A stretch of 34,404 bases of DNA from Bacillota bacterium (GCA_023512375.1 JAILZS010000024.1:1-34404), one strand, 5' to 3'; counted from the first letter of the stretch, positions 23,467 to 31,131 are shown. Numbers and translations: made by a program. The notes: generated from the sequence alone by a model not told the origin.

Positions 23467-25676
23467 TGGCGGGCCCGCTTCGCCGTCCCGCACCCTTCCC
23501 CGCCCTGGGGGCGGTGGACGGGGAGGGGGAGGCCAACGTCCTCGAGGTGACGCATCTTTCGGCTCCGGAGGGGGAGCGGCTCGGACGCCTGGAACGCTGG
23601 CTCATGGCGTTGGACGCGCCGGTCCAGCTCCTGGTCGAGAGCGACCGTCTCGGCCCAGCCGAGATCCACCCGCTGGGCGCGGACCACCCCGGGCCGCTGG
23701 CCGGCGACCTGGCACAGCTCGCGATGGGGCTGGCGCGCGAGGGGGTGGTGGGGCGCCGCCTACTCCTGGTGACCCCTCCCACCGCCGCGCTCTCCCCCGC
23801 CGCCCTGGCGGAGGCCGGGCTGGAGACGGCGCCCGTGGACGCCCCCGCCCTGGCGGCATGCGTCCGCCGCCTGCTGGGGGCGGGCCGGCACCTTGACCTG
23901 GGGCGGGTGCGGGCTGAGCCCCGGTTCCCCTCCCGTCGGGAGCGCTCGGCCGCCGCCCGCCTGGCGCGGGCCGAGCGTACGTGGCGCGACCTCGTCGTGC
24001 CCGACCACCTGCACGTCCATCCCGCCTGGATCGAGGCGGACGACGCGGCCGCGGTCCTCCTCTACCTGGACGGCCTGCCGCGCGAGATGGGAGACGACGG
24101 TCTGTCGTGGGCGCTGCGGGGGGCGAGGGACGTGGACGTCGGCCTGCGGCTGTGGCCCGTGCCCACCGATGCCGCCGTCCGCCATCTCACCCGGCGCCTG
24201 CGCGACCTGCGCGCCAGCCAGCGGGCGGGCGACGGCGCGGACGACTTCCGCGCCGCCGCCGCGGTGGACGACGCCGAGCGCTTGCGGGAGGCGCTCTATC
24301 TGGGGGAAACACGCCTCGTACAGGTGGCGGCGGTGTTCCGCTGCCACGGGCGCACGGCGGCGCAGGCCCGTCAAGCGGCGCAGGATCTGCGCAAGCGCCT
24401 GGGGCGGGCGGGGTTCCTCGCCCGGGCGGCCGTCCTGCGCCAGTGGCCGGCGCTTGCGTCCATGCTGCCGGGCGCGCCCGACCGCCTGGGGGAGGCGCTC
24501 AACGTCACGGCCGAGGTGGCGGCCCGCCTGCTCCCGTTCGCCCTCCTCGCGCCGGTGCGTACGGGCGTCCTCCTCGGGCGCGACGCGGATGACGCCGCAC
24601 CCGTGCACCTCGACCGTACGCGCCTGTCGAATCCGGCCGCCGTCTACCTCGGAAGCCCCGGCAGCGGCAAGAGTACGCTCGCGAAGATGGAGATCCTGCG
24701 CCGGGCCCGGCGCGCCGTGGGCGACCGGTTCGTCGTGGTGGACCCCGAAGGCGAGTACGGCCCGGTCGTGGACGCGGTCGAGGGAGGTGCGGTGGTCGAC
24801 GCCTCCGCCCCGGGAGGACTGCGCCTACCCCTCCTCACCGCCCTTGGGCACGGGGCGAGGGCGGACGCAGCAGGGCGCCGGGCGGCGACGCTCCTGGCGC
24901 CGCTCCTGGACGCCCGGGCGGGCAGGCGTGCGGCGGCCCTGGAGCGCGCTTTGGTAGAAGTGGCCGCTTCTGGGGGCGAGCTCGGCGATCTTCCCGCCCG
25001 GCTCGGCCCGCTGGACGCCGACCTCGCCCGCCGCGCCGAGGCGGCGGTGTCCGGCCCGCTCGCCATCCTCGCCGCCGGCCCCGGCCCCAGTGAGGAGGTG
25101 CGCGCCCTGGCCCTCGACCTATCGGGCGTGGACAGCGCGCTCCTTCCCGCCTTGTTGCCGGCCCTCACGGAGGCGGCGGTGGGCCACCTCCTGCCCGCCG
25201 CTCGCCGCAGCGGGGGGTGGCTGTGGCTCACCCTGGACGAGTTCCACCTCTACCTCGCGCACGAGGGGGGAGCGCGGCGGCTCGTGGAGTGGGTCAAGCG
25301 CGCCCGCAAGCGGGGCATCGCGATCACAGCCGTGAGCCAGCACGTGGTGGACCTCGTCCGTCATCCCGACGGCCAGGCCATCCTGGCGGCCTGCGAGGTG
25401 GTGGCCCTGTTCCGTCCCGGCGTCGACCCTACGCCCTTCGCCGCCGCCTTTGGGCTGGAGCCCGATCATGCCCAGCGCCTGGTGCGCCTTGCACCGGGCG
25501 AGGCCCTGATCCGGGCTGCCGACCGCTGGCGGTGGGTGCGCATCGCCCTTACGCCGCAGGAACACACTCTCGCCGACACGCGCCCGGCCGCGACCGCGCA
25601 CGGCCGCACGCGAGGCCGCGCCCGCCCCGCATCCCGTCCCGAGGAGGTGGACGCCGATGCCGATGGACAGGCGTGA
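23466..25676 (+). CDS. VirB4/TraC-like type IV secretion ATPase
   Basis: The product is about 736 residues. An N-terminal CagE/TrbE/VirB4-type region is visible around residues 180-260 (VHPAWIEADDAAAVLLYL, DVDVGLRLWPVP, then a helix ending RLRDLRASQ). The ATPase part has Walker A GSPGSGKST (residues 396-404), VVVDPEGEYGPV, Walker B WLTLDEFHLYL (Asp591, Glu592), ARKRGIAITAVSQH with the sensor Ser-Gln near 624, and a final segment on RLAPGEALI, all in VirB4 order. Such ATPases drive substrate transfer or pilus assembly at the inner membrane. Start choices are ATG 23466 (coupled to the small upstream frame), GTG 23457, or ATG 23328, which has AAGGA seven bases before it. The end overlaps the SAF-domain gene by 20 bases. 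Confidence 0.82.
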   Translation: MAGPLRRPAPFPALGAVDGEGEANVLEVTHLSAPEGERLGRLERWLMALDAPVQLLVESDRLGPAEIHPLGADHPGPLAGDLAQLAMGLAREGVVGRRLLLVTPPTAALSPAALAEAGLETAPVDAPALAACVRRLLGAGRHLDLGRVRAEPRFPSRRERSAAARLARAERTWRDLVVPDHLHVHPAWIEADDAAAVLLYLDGLPREMGDDGLSWALRGARDVDVGLRLWPVPTDAAVRHLTRRLRDLRASQRAGDGADDFRAAAAVDDAERLREALYLGETRLVQVAAVFRCHGRTAAQARQAAQDLRKRLGRAGFLARAAVLRQWPALASMLPGAPDRLGEALNVTAEVAARLLPFALLAPVRTGVLLGRDADDAAPVHLDRTRLSNPAAVYLGSPGSGKSTLAKMEILRRARRAVGDRFVVVDPEGEYGPVVDAVEGGAVVDASAPGGLRLPLLTALGHGARADAAGRRAATLLAPLLDARAGRRAAALERALVEVAASGGELGDLPARLGPLDADLARRAEAAVSGPLAILAAGPGPSEEVRALALDLSGVDSALLPALLPALTEAAVGHLLPAARRSGGWLWLTLDEFHLYLAHEGGARRLVEWVKRARKRGIAITAVSQHVVDLVRHPDGQAILAACEVVALFRPGVDPTPFAAAFGLEPDHAQRLVRLAPGEALIRAADRWRWVRIALTPQEHTLADTRPAATAHGRTRGRARPASRPEEVDADADGQA

Positions 25677-26259
25677 TGCCGTCGCCCTGGCGGTCGCCGT
25701 GGCGGCAGCAGCCGCCGTCTCCTGGCTCGTGTCCCGGCTGGCGCCGCCGTCCGAGCCGGTCGTAGCCTTCACGGTCACGCACCCCGTCGCCCCAGGCGGT
25801 CGTCTCCTACCCGCCGACCTTACGCCGCTTCGGACGGCCCGTCTGCCGTCGCTGGGGACAGGCCCCCTCTACGCCCAGGTGCCCCTCCGACCCGGCGCCC
25901 CCGTCCTGCCCGCCGACGTCGGACCCACCCCGCCATCCCGCCGCACTGCCGTCGGTCCCGGCATGGTGGCCGAGGCGGTCGAGGTGCCGGACACCGCCGT
26001 GCCGGCCGGCATCGCGGCGGGGGACGGGGTGGCCGTGGCGGGAAGCCTCGATCCCGGCGCCGGCACGAGCCAGCTCCTGGCAGGCGACGCTCGCGTCCTC
26101 GGGGTGGAAGGCGCGCCCGGCGCCCTCGGCGCCGCCCCCAGCCGGGTCTACGTCCTCGCCCTTCCCCTTCCCAGCGCCTTGGCCGTGGCCACGGCGGCCC
26201 GCAACGGCAGCCTGGTCCTCCTGCCCTGGAGCCTGCCGACGGGGGAGGCGGCGCCGTGA
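25657..26259 (+). CDS. CpaB-like SAF-domain protein
   Basis: A 200-residue protein with one N-terminal membrane segment (AVALAVAVAAAAAVSWLVS, residues 8-26) and then a SAF-type fold: FTVTHPVAPGGRLLPADLTP, LGTGPLYAQVPLRPGAPVLPADV, and a later AVPAGIAAGDGVAVAG, which is the CpaB/RcpC pattern of a second repeat. CpaB proteins are periplasmic or exterior parts of Flp/Tad pilus assembly, thought to work with the secretin. No secretin is seen here, as expected if the cell has one membrane. GAGGAGG lies nine bases before the ATG, inside the end of the ATPase gene. Its stop overlaps the CpaE-like gene by four bases (GTGA). Confidence 0.7.
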   Translation: MPMDRRDAVALAVAVAAAAAVSWLVSRLAPPSEPVVAFTVTHPVAPGGRLLPADLTPLRTARLPSLGTGPLYAQVPLRPGAPVLPADVGPTPPSRRTAVGPGMVAEAVEVPDTAVPAGIAAGDGVAVAGSLDPGAGTSQLLAGDARVLGVEGAPGALGAAPSRVYVLALPLPSALAVATAARNGSLVLLPWSLPTGEAAP

Positions 26260-27365
26260 GCGACGGCGCCCGATCCCCCCTGCGCCTAGCCCTGTGGGCC
26301 GACGCCTGGCCCGCCGTTTGCCCTCCCGACGCGGTGGTGGAGCGCATCCCGTGGCGCACGCCCCCCAGCCAGGTGGCCCACCGCGCCCAAGGGCTGGCAG
26401 CGGAAGCAGTGGTCGTCCTCCTCCCGGTGGCGGAACGGGAGGCGACGCGGTGGCTTGACCGCCTCGTCGAGCTGCGCCGCCACAGCCACCTGCCCCTGTG
26501 GCTCGTGGGGGCGGGCGAGTTGCCGCCCACCTTCCCGCCTGCCGGGCTGGAGCCGTGGCGCCGCCTTCGATCCCTAGAGCCGGAGCAGGTAGAGGCGGTG
26601 CGCGGCCCCGAGCTCGCGGCCGGAAGGGAGGGGGCGCAGGCCACGGTGGTGACCCTGTTCAGCCCCTGCGGCGGCAGCGGCGTCACCACGCTCGCCCTCG
26701 CCCTGGGGCAGACATTGGCAGCCTGGCGCGTACCCACCGTGCTCGTCGACCTCAACCTGCACGCGCCCGACCTCGCAGCCAGGGTCGGCGCCCACGCCGG
26801 GGCGGCCGACCCCGCTGCGCGCCTCGAGGCCTACCTGCGGCGGCCGGGCACGGCGCCGCTGCCCGTGGAGGAGGACGGATCGCTCGCCCTGGTGCCCGGG
26901 CTGGAGCGTCTCGAGGCCCTGGACGACGTGCGCGTGGCCCACGTGGTGGCCCTGTTGGATCGCCTGCGGCCGGCCGTGCGGGTGGTGGACACCGCCCCCG
27001 TCGTGAGCGACCCCGCCGTCTACGCCGCCCTGCGCAGCGCCGGCCACCTCGTGCTGGTGGCCGACGACGGGCCTCGCCACCGGCGCCACCTCGTCCGCTA
27101 CCGCCGCCTCTTCCTCCAGCTCGGCCTGTGCTGGGGCCGAGCGCTGTGGGTGGTGAACCGGACGCGGCCGGGGGGAGCGCCCGTGCCGAGCGACCTCTTG
27201 GAGGAGGAGCTGGGCATCCGGCCCGCGGCGCGCATCCCCTACCGGCCCTCCCTGGCGGCGGGGGACAAGGGGGCGCGCGCCGACCCCGTGGCGCGCGCGG
27301 CCGTGGAGACCCTGGCCGCCGCCATCCTGGGCTCCGGGCGGGAGAAAGGGCCGGGCTCTCCGTAA
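26256..27365 (+). CDS. CpaE/TadZ-like MinD/ParA-family protein with altered P-loop
   Basis: A 369-residue protein: about 120 N-terminal residues in an atypical receiver-like layout, then a ParA/MinD fold. TVVTLFSPCGGSGVTTLAL (from residue 130) is the P-loop region, VLVDLNLHAPDLA gives the switch I-like aspartate (Asp165), and VRVVDTAPVVSDP is the Walker B strand. CpaE/TadZ proteins localise Tad pilus assembly at the cell pole. The usual KGGVGKTT reads CGGSGVTT here, so both the deviant-Walker lysine and the phosphate-binding lysine are replaced; nucleotide binding may persist but hydrolysis is doubtful. The GTG start follows GGGGGAGG by seven bases and overlaps the CpaB-like stop. It is the last gene of the four-gene cassette. 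Confidence 0.72.
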   Translation: MSDGARSPLRLALWADAWPAVCPPDAVVERIPWRTPPSQVAHRAQGLAAEAVVVLLPVAEREATRWLDRLVELRRHSHLPLWLVGAGELPPTFPPAGLEPWRRLRSLEPEQVEAVRGPELAAGREGAQATVVTLFSPCGGSGVTTLALALGQTLAAWRVPTVLVDLNLHAPDLAARVGAHAGAADPAARLEAYLRRPGTAPLPVEEDGSLALVPGLERLEALDDVRVAHVVALLDRLRPAVRVVDTAPVVSDPAVYAALRSAGHLVLVADDGPRHRRHLVRYRRLFLQLGLCWGRALWVVNRTRPGGAPVPSDLLEEELGIRPAARIPYRPSLAAGDKGARADPVARAAVETLAAAILGSGREKGPGSP

Positions 27366-27367
27366 GC

Positions 27368-27383
27368 GGACGGGAACCCGTCC
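27368..27383 (+). terminator. short hairpin after the CpaE-like gene
   Basis: GGACGGG-AA-CCCGTCC lies two bases after the TAA. The stem is seven bp with a two-base loop (realistically five bp with a six-base loop), and there is no T-tract. Candidate end of the secretion-like operon. Confidence 0.35.
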
Positions 27384-27548
27384 CGCCCAAGGCCCAAACA
27401 CGCGCGCACGCAAAGGCCACCGCGCGTCGACCGGGAGCGTTGCCTGCTTTGACCTCGATGCGAAGCAGACGTTGCCGGGTCGAGCGCAGGGCGTCGCGGG
27501 TCGGGCGGCGGCGCCGTATACTCGACGCGGCAAGAGGGGGTGACGGGG

Positions 27549-28068
27549 ATGGCGGTCGCGGACCCGCACTACGCCTACGAGGACCTGATCGCGCTGCCGG
27601 AGGACGGCAAGCGCCGCGAACTCATCGAAGGAGACCTGTTCGTCAGCCCATCGCCAGGACGCAGGCACCAGCGCATCGTGAAGAACCTCGTGGTCCTGTT
27701 GTCAGGTCTTGAGGCGAAGGGTGCGGGACAAGGCTACCCCGCCCCCTTCGCCGCGGTTTTCGACCGCCACACGGTCTTGGAATCGGATGTGTTGTTCATC
27801 CGCACGGAACGGCTCGGGATCGTCGGGGAGCGCAACGTGACCGGGGCACCCGACCTCGTGGTGGAAGTCCTGTCCGACGGCTCCCGGGACATGGACCTTG
27901 GCCCCAAGCTTCGCGCCTACAGCCGGCATGGCGTGGGACAGTACTGCGTCGTGGACCCCGACGCGGGTACGATCCAGGTCTTCCACCGCGAGGGCGAGGC
28001 GTTCGGAGAAGCCGGCATGGGTCGAGCTCCTCGGCGCCACGTTCAGGGTGGACGACATCCTGGCTTGA
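27549..28068 (+). pseudogene. Uma2-family (PD-(D/E)XK-like) endonuclease gene with a frameshift near its 3' end
   Basis: The first 156 codons read as a typical Uma2/DUF820 protein: YEDLIALPEDGKRRELIEGD, SPSPGRRHQRI, LESDVLFIR (first acidic active-site residue), GAPDLVVEVLSDGSRDMDLG (second), KLRAYSRHGV and QYCVVDPDAGTIQVFHR. After the Gly codon at 28014-28016 the frame slips. Skipping the A at 28017 gives WVELLGATFRVDDILA and a TGA at 28066-28068, which is how Uma2 proteins normally end. Without the skip, the frame runs on into the thioesterase gene, an implausible fusion. The ATG at 27549 follows a GAGGGGGTG site; TATACT at 27518-27523 may be its -10. The nuclease fold is known for the family; a biological role is not. 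A sequencing indel remains possible. Confidence 0.75.
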
Positions 28069-28093
28069 AAGCGCACGAGGTTAGGAGGAAAGC

Positions 28094-28231
28094 GTGGGAA
28101 CAGCCTACGCGTTCCAAGGCAAAGCGTCGGTCGCCCGTCCACGTCGCCGGTGGCAGGAACCGGGTGCCAGCGACCGCGCCGGAGGTGGCCGTCTGCCATC
28201 GCCGGCCCGGACAGGCTTCTCCAGGTTGTAG
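28094..28231 (+). CDS. possible small protein, unrecognised
   Basis: A GTG with a perfect AGGAGG five bases upstream opens a 45-residue frame (MGTAYAFQGKASVARPRRR... TGFSRL) between the Uma2 gene and the thioesterase gene. The sequence is basic and low in complexity, with no recognisable domain. The ribosome binding site is the only support. Confidence 0.2.
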   Translation: MGTAYAFQGKASVARPRRRWQEPGASDRAGGGRLPSPARTGFSRL

Positions 28232-28259
28232 GTCCGCGAGCGAAAGGCGGCGATGCACG

Positions 28260-28757
28260 ATGTCCGGCCCCGAAAGGCGTGTGGCGATCCAGGAGCTGTA
28301 CGCGGACGAGTTCGCGTGGTGTTACGGGTGCGGACGCAACAACCCGGCGGGGCACCATTTCGCGACCTACTGGGCGGGGGAGGAGACGCTCACCGAGCAC
28401 ATGCCCGCACCCGAGTACACGGCCATACCGGGCTTCGTGTACGGCGGACTCCTCGCCTCCCTCGTCGACTGCCACAGCACGGGCTCGGCGGCCCTCGCTC
28501 TCCACCGCCGCCATGGGCATGAGCCGGGCGACGGCGCCCCGGTGCCGCGCTTCGTCACGGCATCGCTCCACGTCGACTACCTCATGCCGACGCCCATCGG
28601 CGTGCTGCTGCGGGCCCACGGTCGGATCGAGGAGATCGGTGCGCGCAAGGTCGTGGTGAGAAGCGAGGTGCGCGCCGGGGGCGAGCTGGTGGCGACATCC
28701 CACGTGGTGGCCGTGCTCGCCCCGGAATCCATGCTCCGACGTTCGGCGCGAACGTGA
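28260..28757 (+). CDS. PaaI-like hotdog-fold thioesterase
   Basis: The 165-residue product has the features of small hotdog thioesterases. The N-terminal WCYGCGRNNPAGHHF is the Cys-rich loop of the FCFGCGxxNPxGL type, the central helix carries GFVYGGLLASLVDCHSTGSA (usual HGGxxxxLxD with a Tyr in place of the His before GG), and strands TASLHVDYLMPTPIGVLLRAHG and KVVVRSEVRAGGELVATS complete the fold. It probably hydrolyses an acyl-CoA. The ATG at 28260 is preceded by GAAAGGCGG about 11 bases upstream. The reading frame upstream is open and joins the frameshifted Uma2 gene, but the domain clearly begins here. It converges with the small membrane protein gene at 28875-29114. Confidence 0.8.
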   Translation: MSGPERRVAIQELYADEFAWCYGCGRNNPAGHHFATYWAGEETLTEHMPAPEYTAIPGFVYGGLLASLVDCHSTGSAALALHRRHGHEPGDGAPVPRFVTASLHVDYLMPTPIGVLLRAHGRIEEIGARKVVVRSEVRAGGELVATSHVVAVLAPESMLRRSART

Positions 28758-28777
28758 CCCAAGCGCCGGCGCGGCGG

Positions 28778-28809
28778 CCGGGTCCGAAGGCCGCCGGGTC
28801 CGAAGGCCG
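28778..28809. repeat. perfect tandem duplication of 16 bases
   Basis: CCGGGTCCGAAGGCCG occurs twice back to back (28778-28793 and 28794-28809) in the gap between convergent genes. It looks like a recent slippage duplication. Confidence 0.8.
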
Positions 28810-28826
28810 GCGGCGCCCGCCGACGG

Positions 28827-28859
28827 CAGGCGGCCGGGGCACCCTGCCCCGACCGCCTG
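28827..28859. terminator. bidirectional hairpin between convergent genes
   Basis: CAGGCGG and CCGCCTG pair, then one mismatch, then CGGGGCA with TGCCCCG, around a CCC loop: 14 pairs in all. It lies between the stops of the thioesterase (plus) and small membrane protein (minus) genes. No T-tract. Confidence 0.6.
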
Positions 28860-28874
28860 CTCGCCGACCGCGGG

Positions 28875-29114
28875 CTAGGCTTGCGCCTGTGCCGCGGCCA
28901 GGCGGCGGACCTCGACCCGGGACAGGAGCGAGAAGGCCGCGCAGGCCGCGAACAGCCCGGCGATGATGAGCCACTCCACCGAACCGTTGGCGTGGTCGGG
29001 ATCCCAGCCGAAGAGGGTCTCGATCCACGTGCGCCAAAAGATGGTGACGACGCCCATGACCCCGGTGATTCCCGCAAGGATCCGCTCCACGAGGATGCGC
29101 CCCCGCGCGCTCAC
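28875..29114 (-). CDS. small two-helix membrane protein, unknown function
   Basis: A 79-residue protein with two predicted membrane segments (ILAGITGVMGVVTIFW and WLIIAGLFAACAAFSLLS) joined by a loop containing WDPDHANGSVEW, and a short basic C-terminal tail. I do not recognise a named family. The GTG at 29114 is eight bases after GGGAGG, better than the GTG at 29123, which overlaps that site. It lies downstream of the SPW-repeat gene on the same strand (195-base gap) and may belong with it as a membrane-associated pair. Its end faces the thioesterase gene across a hairpin. Confidence 0.6.
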   Translation of the reverse strand: MSARGRILVERILAGITGVMGVVTIFWRTWIETLFGWDPDHANGSVEWLIIAGLFAACAAFSLLSRVEVRRLAAAQAQA

Positions 29115-29309
29115 GCACCGCACCTCCCGCTAACCTCGGGAACGCAGACCGCGCCGCTGTCACCGCTGCACGGCGACGTCCCCAGACGCTTGAGGGCATG
29201 CTAACAACCACCCTTGCCCGAGGTCAAGCGTGGTCGTCCCGAGAACGGGCGAGCCGCCCCGTGGGCACGGGGCGGCTGGCGCAGGGGATTCGCCCGGCCG
29301 GCCGATGCG

Positions 29310-29690
29310 TCACGCCGAGCGACTGTGGGTCTCGCCGGGGCCGACGCCCTCGCTCGCCGCCTCACCCGGGCGCATGGCCACCCACAGCGCGGGGGCGAGG
29401 GCGAGGAGGAACGCGACCAGGGCCGTCACCCAAGTCTCGGTGCCGTGCCCGCTACGTCCGAGCACCCACGGCGACACCGTCGCCGCAGCGCCGAACAGGG
29501 CGACGAGCCACGAGCGCCACACCTCGGCGTGAGGACGGTCCAGAGCGGTCCACACCGAGAGGACGAGAATGAGTCCACCGAGGATCACGTACGCTGCCAG
29601 CGCGGAGCCGGTCGTCCCGAACACGAAGCCGCCGACGGCGAGCCAGGCTCCCGCGATGGCCGAAAGCCAGGAGCGCCAGGCACCAACCAT
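29310..29690 (-). CDS. SPW-repeat membrane protein
   Basis: A 126-residue protein with four hydrophobic segments arranged as two similar halves: WRSWLSAIAGAWLAVGGFVFG and WRSWLVALFGAAATVSPWVLG. The second has the SPW signature (SPWVLG) and each is followed by a further helix (YVILGGLILVLSVW and VTALVAFLLALAPALW). SPW-repeat proteins are small integral membrane proteins of unknown function. The ATG at 29690 follows GGGAGGG by six bases; the frame continues upstream to 29861 without a better start. It lies 200 bases downstream of the deacetylase-like gene, same strand. Confidence 0.75.
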   Translation of the reverse strand: MVGAWRSWLSAIAGAWLAVGGFVFGTTGSALAAYVILGGLILVLSVWTALDRPHAEVWRSWLVALFGAAATVSPWVLGRSGHGTETWVTALVAFLLALAPALWVAMRPGEAASEGVGPGETHSRSA

Positions 29691-29891
29691 CTCGAACCCT
29701 CCCTGAACGAAGCGATGCGTCGAACGGGTGGAGTCGAATGGGGTGGCCGGGCGAACCCCGACTGCGCCCAGCATTGTCCAACCGTAACCCTGGAGGCGCA
29801 AGGCCGCGCCGGCGCGTTGGCGGCGGACCACGGGCGCCGAGGGCGCACAAGGCGTCTTCAAGCGAGTCGGACTCCGCCGCCCAGAGCCGAT

Positions 29892-31037
29892 TCAGGCTGC
29901 ACTTGGGTTCTCGCGGTGCGCCTCCGTCAGGAGAGCGGGCGAGGGCGGCCATACCATCCGCAACTGGCCGGAGCGCAGATCGTCGTACTCCTCCGGCACG
30001 TTGTCCCACATGAACGTGGCCGGGTTGCGCGGCAGGGCGTAGCGGTCGAGGCCGTCCCCAGCCGTGACGAGGCCCGGGTACACGGCGAAGGCCGCCTGAT
30101 ACCCGGCCGCCCGTGCCTCCAGCTGAGCCACGCGGTTGTACGTGGAGAACGGCCACACGAGCAGGGTCGGCGCATAGCCGAGGTGGCGCAGGAAGACCAA
30201 CCGCTGTTCGAGGAAGGCGCGCCGGATGCGCCGGACGTACGCGGCATAGGACTCGTAGTGGCCCGTCGGGTACGTCTCCCACCTCAGCTCGATCGCGGGC
30301 CCGTCGCGATGGGGCGCCACCGCCTCGTTGAAGTGCAGGTCGTACGTCTCCGACTCGATGCCCACGTAGCCGCTCTTCGCCATGGCCACCACCTGGTTCC
30401 AGCCCAGGTACTTCTCCCCCGGCCGCCAGACGTCGTGGACGCGGTTGCCGATGAGGAACGTCGTGATGTGAACGCGGTAGCGGCGCGCAAGGGGGTACGC
30501 GTATCGGTAGACGCCCTCGAGGCCGTTGTCGAAGGTGAGGAAGACCGATCCGGGCGGCACCCAGAGCCGGCCGTCCAGAAAGCCGAGGAACTGGGCCGGC
30601 GTCAGGGTGACGATGCCGTGGGTGCGGAAGAACCGGAACTCCGCCGCCAGGCGCGCCGGCGTGATGAAGTCCGGCCCGTTGCGCAGCGGCCAGCCGGCCG
30701 GGCAGACCTGATGGTAGACAAAGACGATCACCGACGGCCGACGGCCCGGATCGAGGACCAGGCGGAACGCAGCCGGGTCCGGCCAATGCTGCGTCGCCAC
30801 CGCCGCCTGCCACCACATGCGGTCGCCGTAGGGCGGAAGGATTAGGGGCGCCGGAACAGACGGTCGGCGCACGCGGGCGCGCGTAGGGGCGTCGACCACG
30901 GCGCGTGCGGCCGAGGATCGGTTCGGCACCTGGGCGGTGCGCGTGCCGAACGACGCCCCCACGAGCGCCAAGAAGGCGATGGCCGGCCACACGCGATGCG
31001 GAACGAACCAAGGTGACCGGCCCAGGACCGGTACCAT
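29892..31037 (-). CDS. polysaccharide deacetylase-fold protein (PgaB/IcaB-like) with altered metal ligands
   Basis: A 381-residue protein with an N-terminal membrane anchor or signal (VWPAIAFLALVGASFG, residues 16-31) and a NodB-like fold: VFVYHQVCP, VFLTFDNGLEGVYRYAYPLA, TTFLIGNRV, IESETYDLHF, LLVWPFSTYN. In active PgaB/IcaB enzymes the motifs read TFDDG and SHTYDLH. Here the second Asp is Asn171 and the first His is Glu230, while Asp170 and His235 remain, so two of three usual metal ligands are changed. It may bind a polysaccharide without deacetylating it, or use another metal. The ATG follows GGTGGAG closely. It lies 94 bases downstream of the unrecognised 445-residue gene. Confidence 0.78.
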   Translation of the reverse strand: MVPVLGRSPWFVPHRVWPAIAFLALVGASFGTRTAQVPNRSSAARAVVDAPTRARVRRPSVPAPLILPPYGDRMWWQAAVATQHWPDPAAFRLVLDPGRRPSVIVFVYHQVCPAGWPLRNGPDFITPARLAAEFRFFRTHGIVTLTPAQFLGFLDGRLWVPPGSVFLTFDNGLEGVYRYAYPLARRYRVHITTFLIGNRVHDVWRPGEKYLGWNQVVAMAKSGYVGIESETYDLHFNEAVAPHRDGPAIELRWETYPTGHYESYAAYVRRIRRAFLEQRLVFLRHLGYAPTLLVWPFSTYNRVAQLEARAAGYQAAFAVYPGLVTAGDGLDRYALPRNPATFMWDNVPEEYDDLRSGQLRMVWPPSPALLTEAHRENPSAA

Positions 31038-31086
31038 CGCTCCACCCCCTCGTGTCGTCGGACGGTGGCGCTAGACGGCCACACAG

Positions 31087-31106
31087 GCCCGCCGCAAGCG
31101 GCGGGC
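31087..31106 (-). terminator. hairpin between the unknown gene and the deacetylase-like gene
   Basis: GCCCGCCG-CAAG-CGGCGGGC, a perfect eight-bp stem 25 bases downstream of the 31132-32469 gene on the minus strand. No T-tract; partial termination or mRNA protection is possible. Confidence 0.4.
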
Positions 31107-31131
31107 AGGGTTGAAAGCCGGTAGGCGGGCG

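Noticed and set aside
27540-28757. Single 405-residue Uma2-thioesterase fusion protein
   Set aside because: The linker between the domains is low-complexity, the Uma2 C-terminus is found intact in the neighbouring frame, and the thioesterase has its own ATG.
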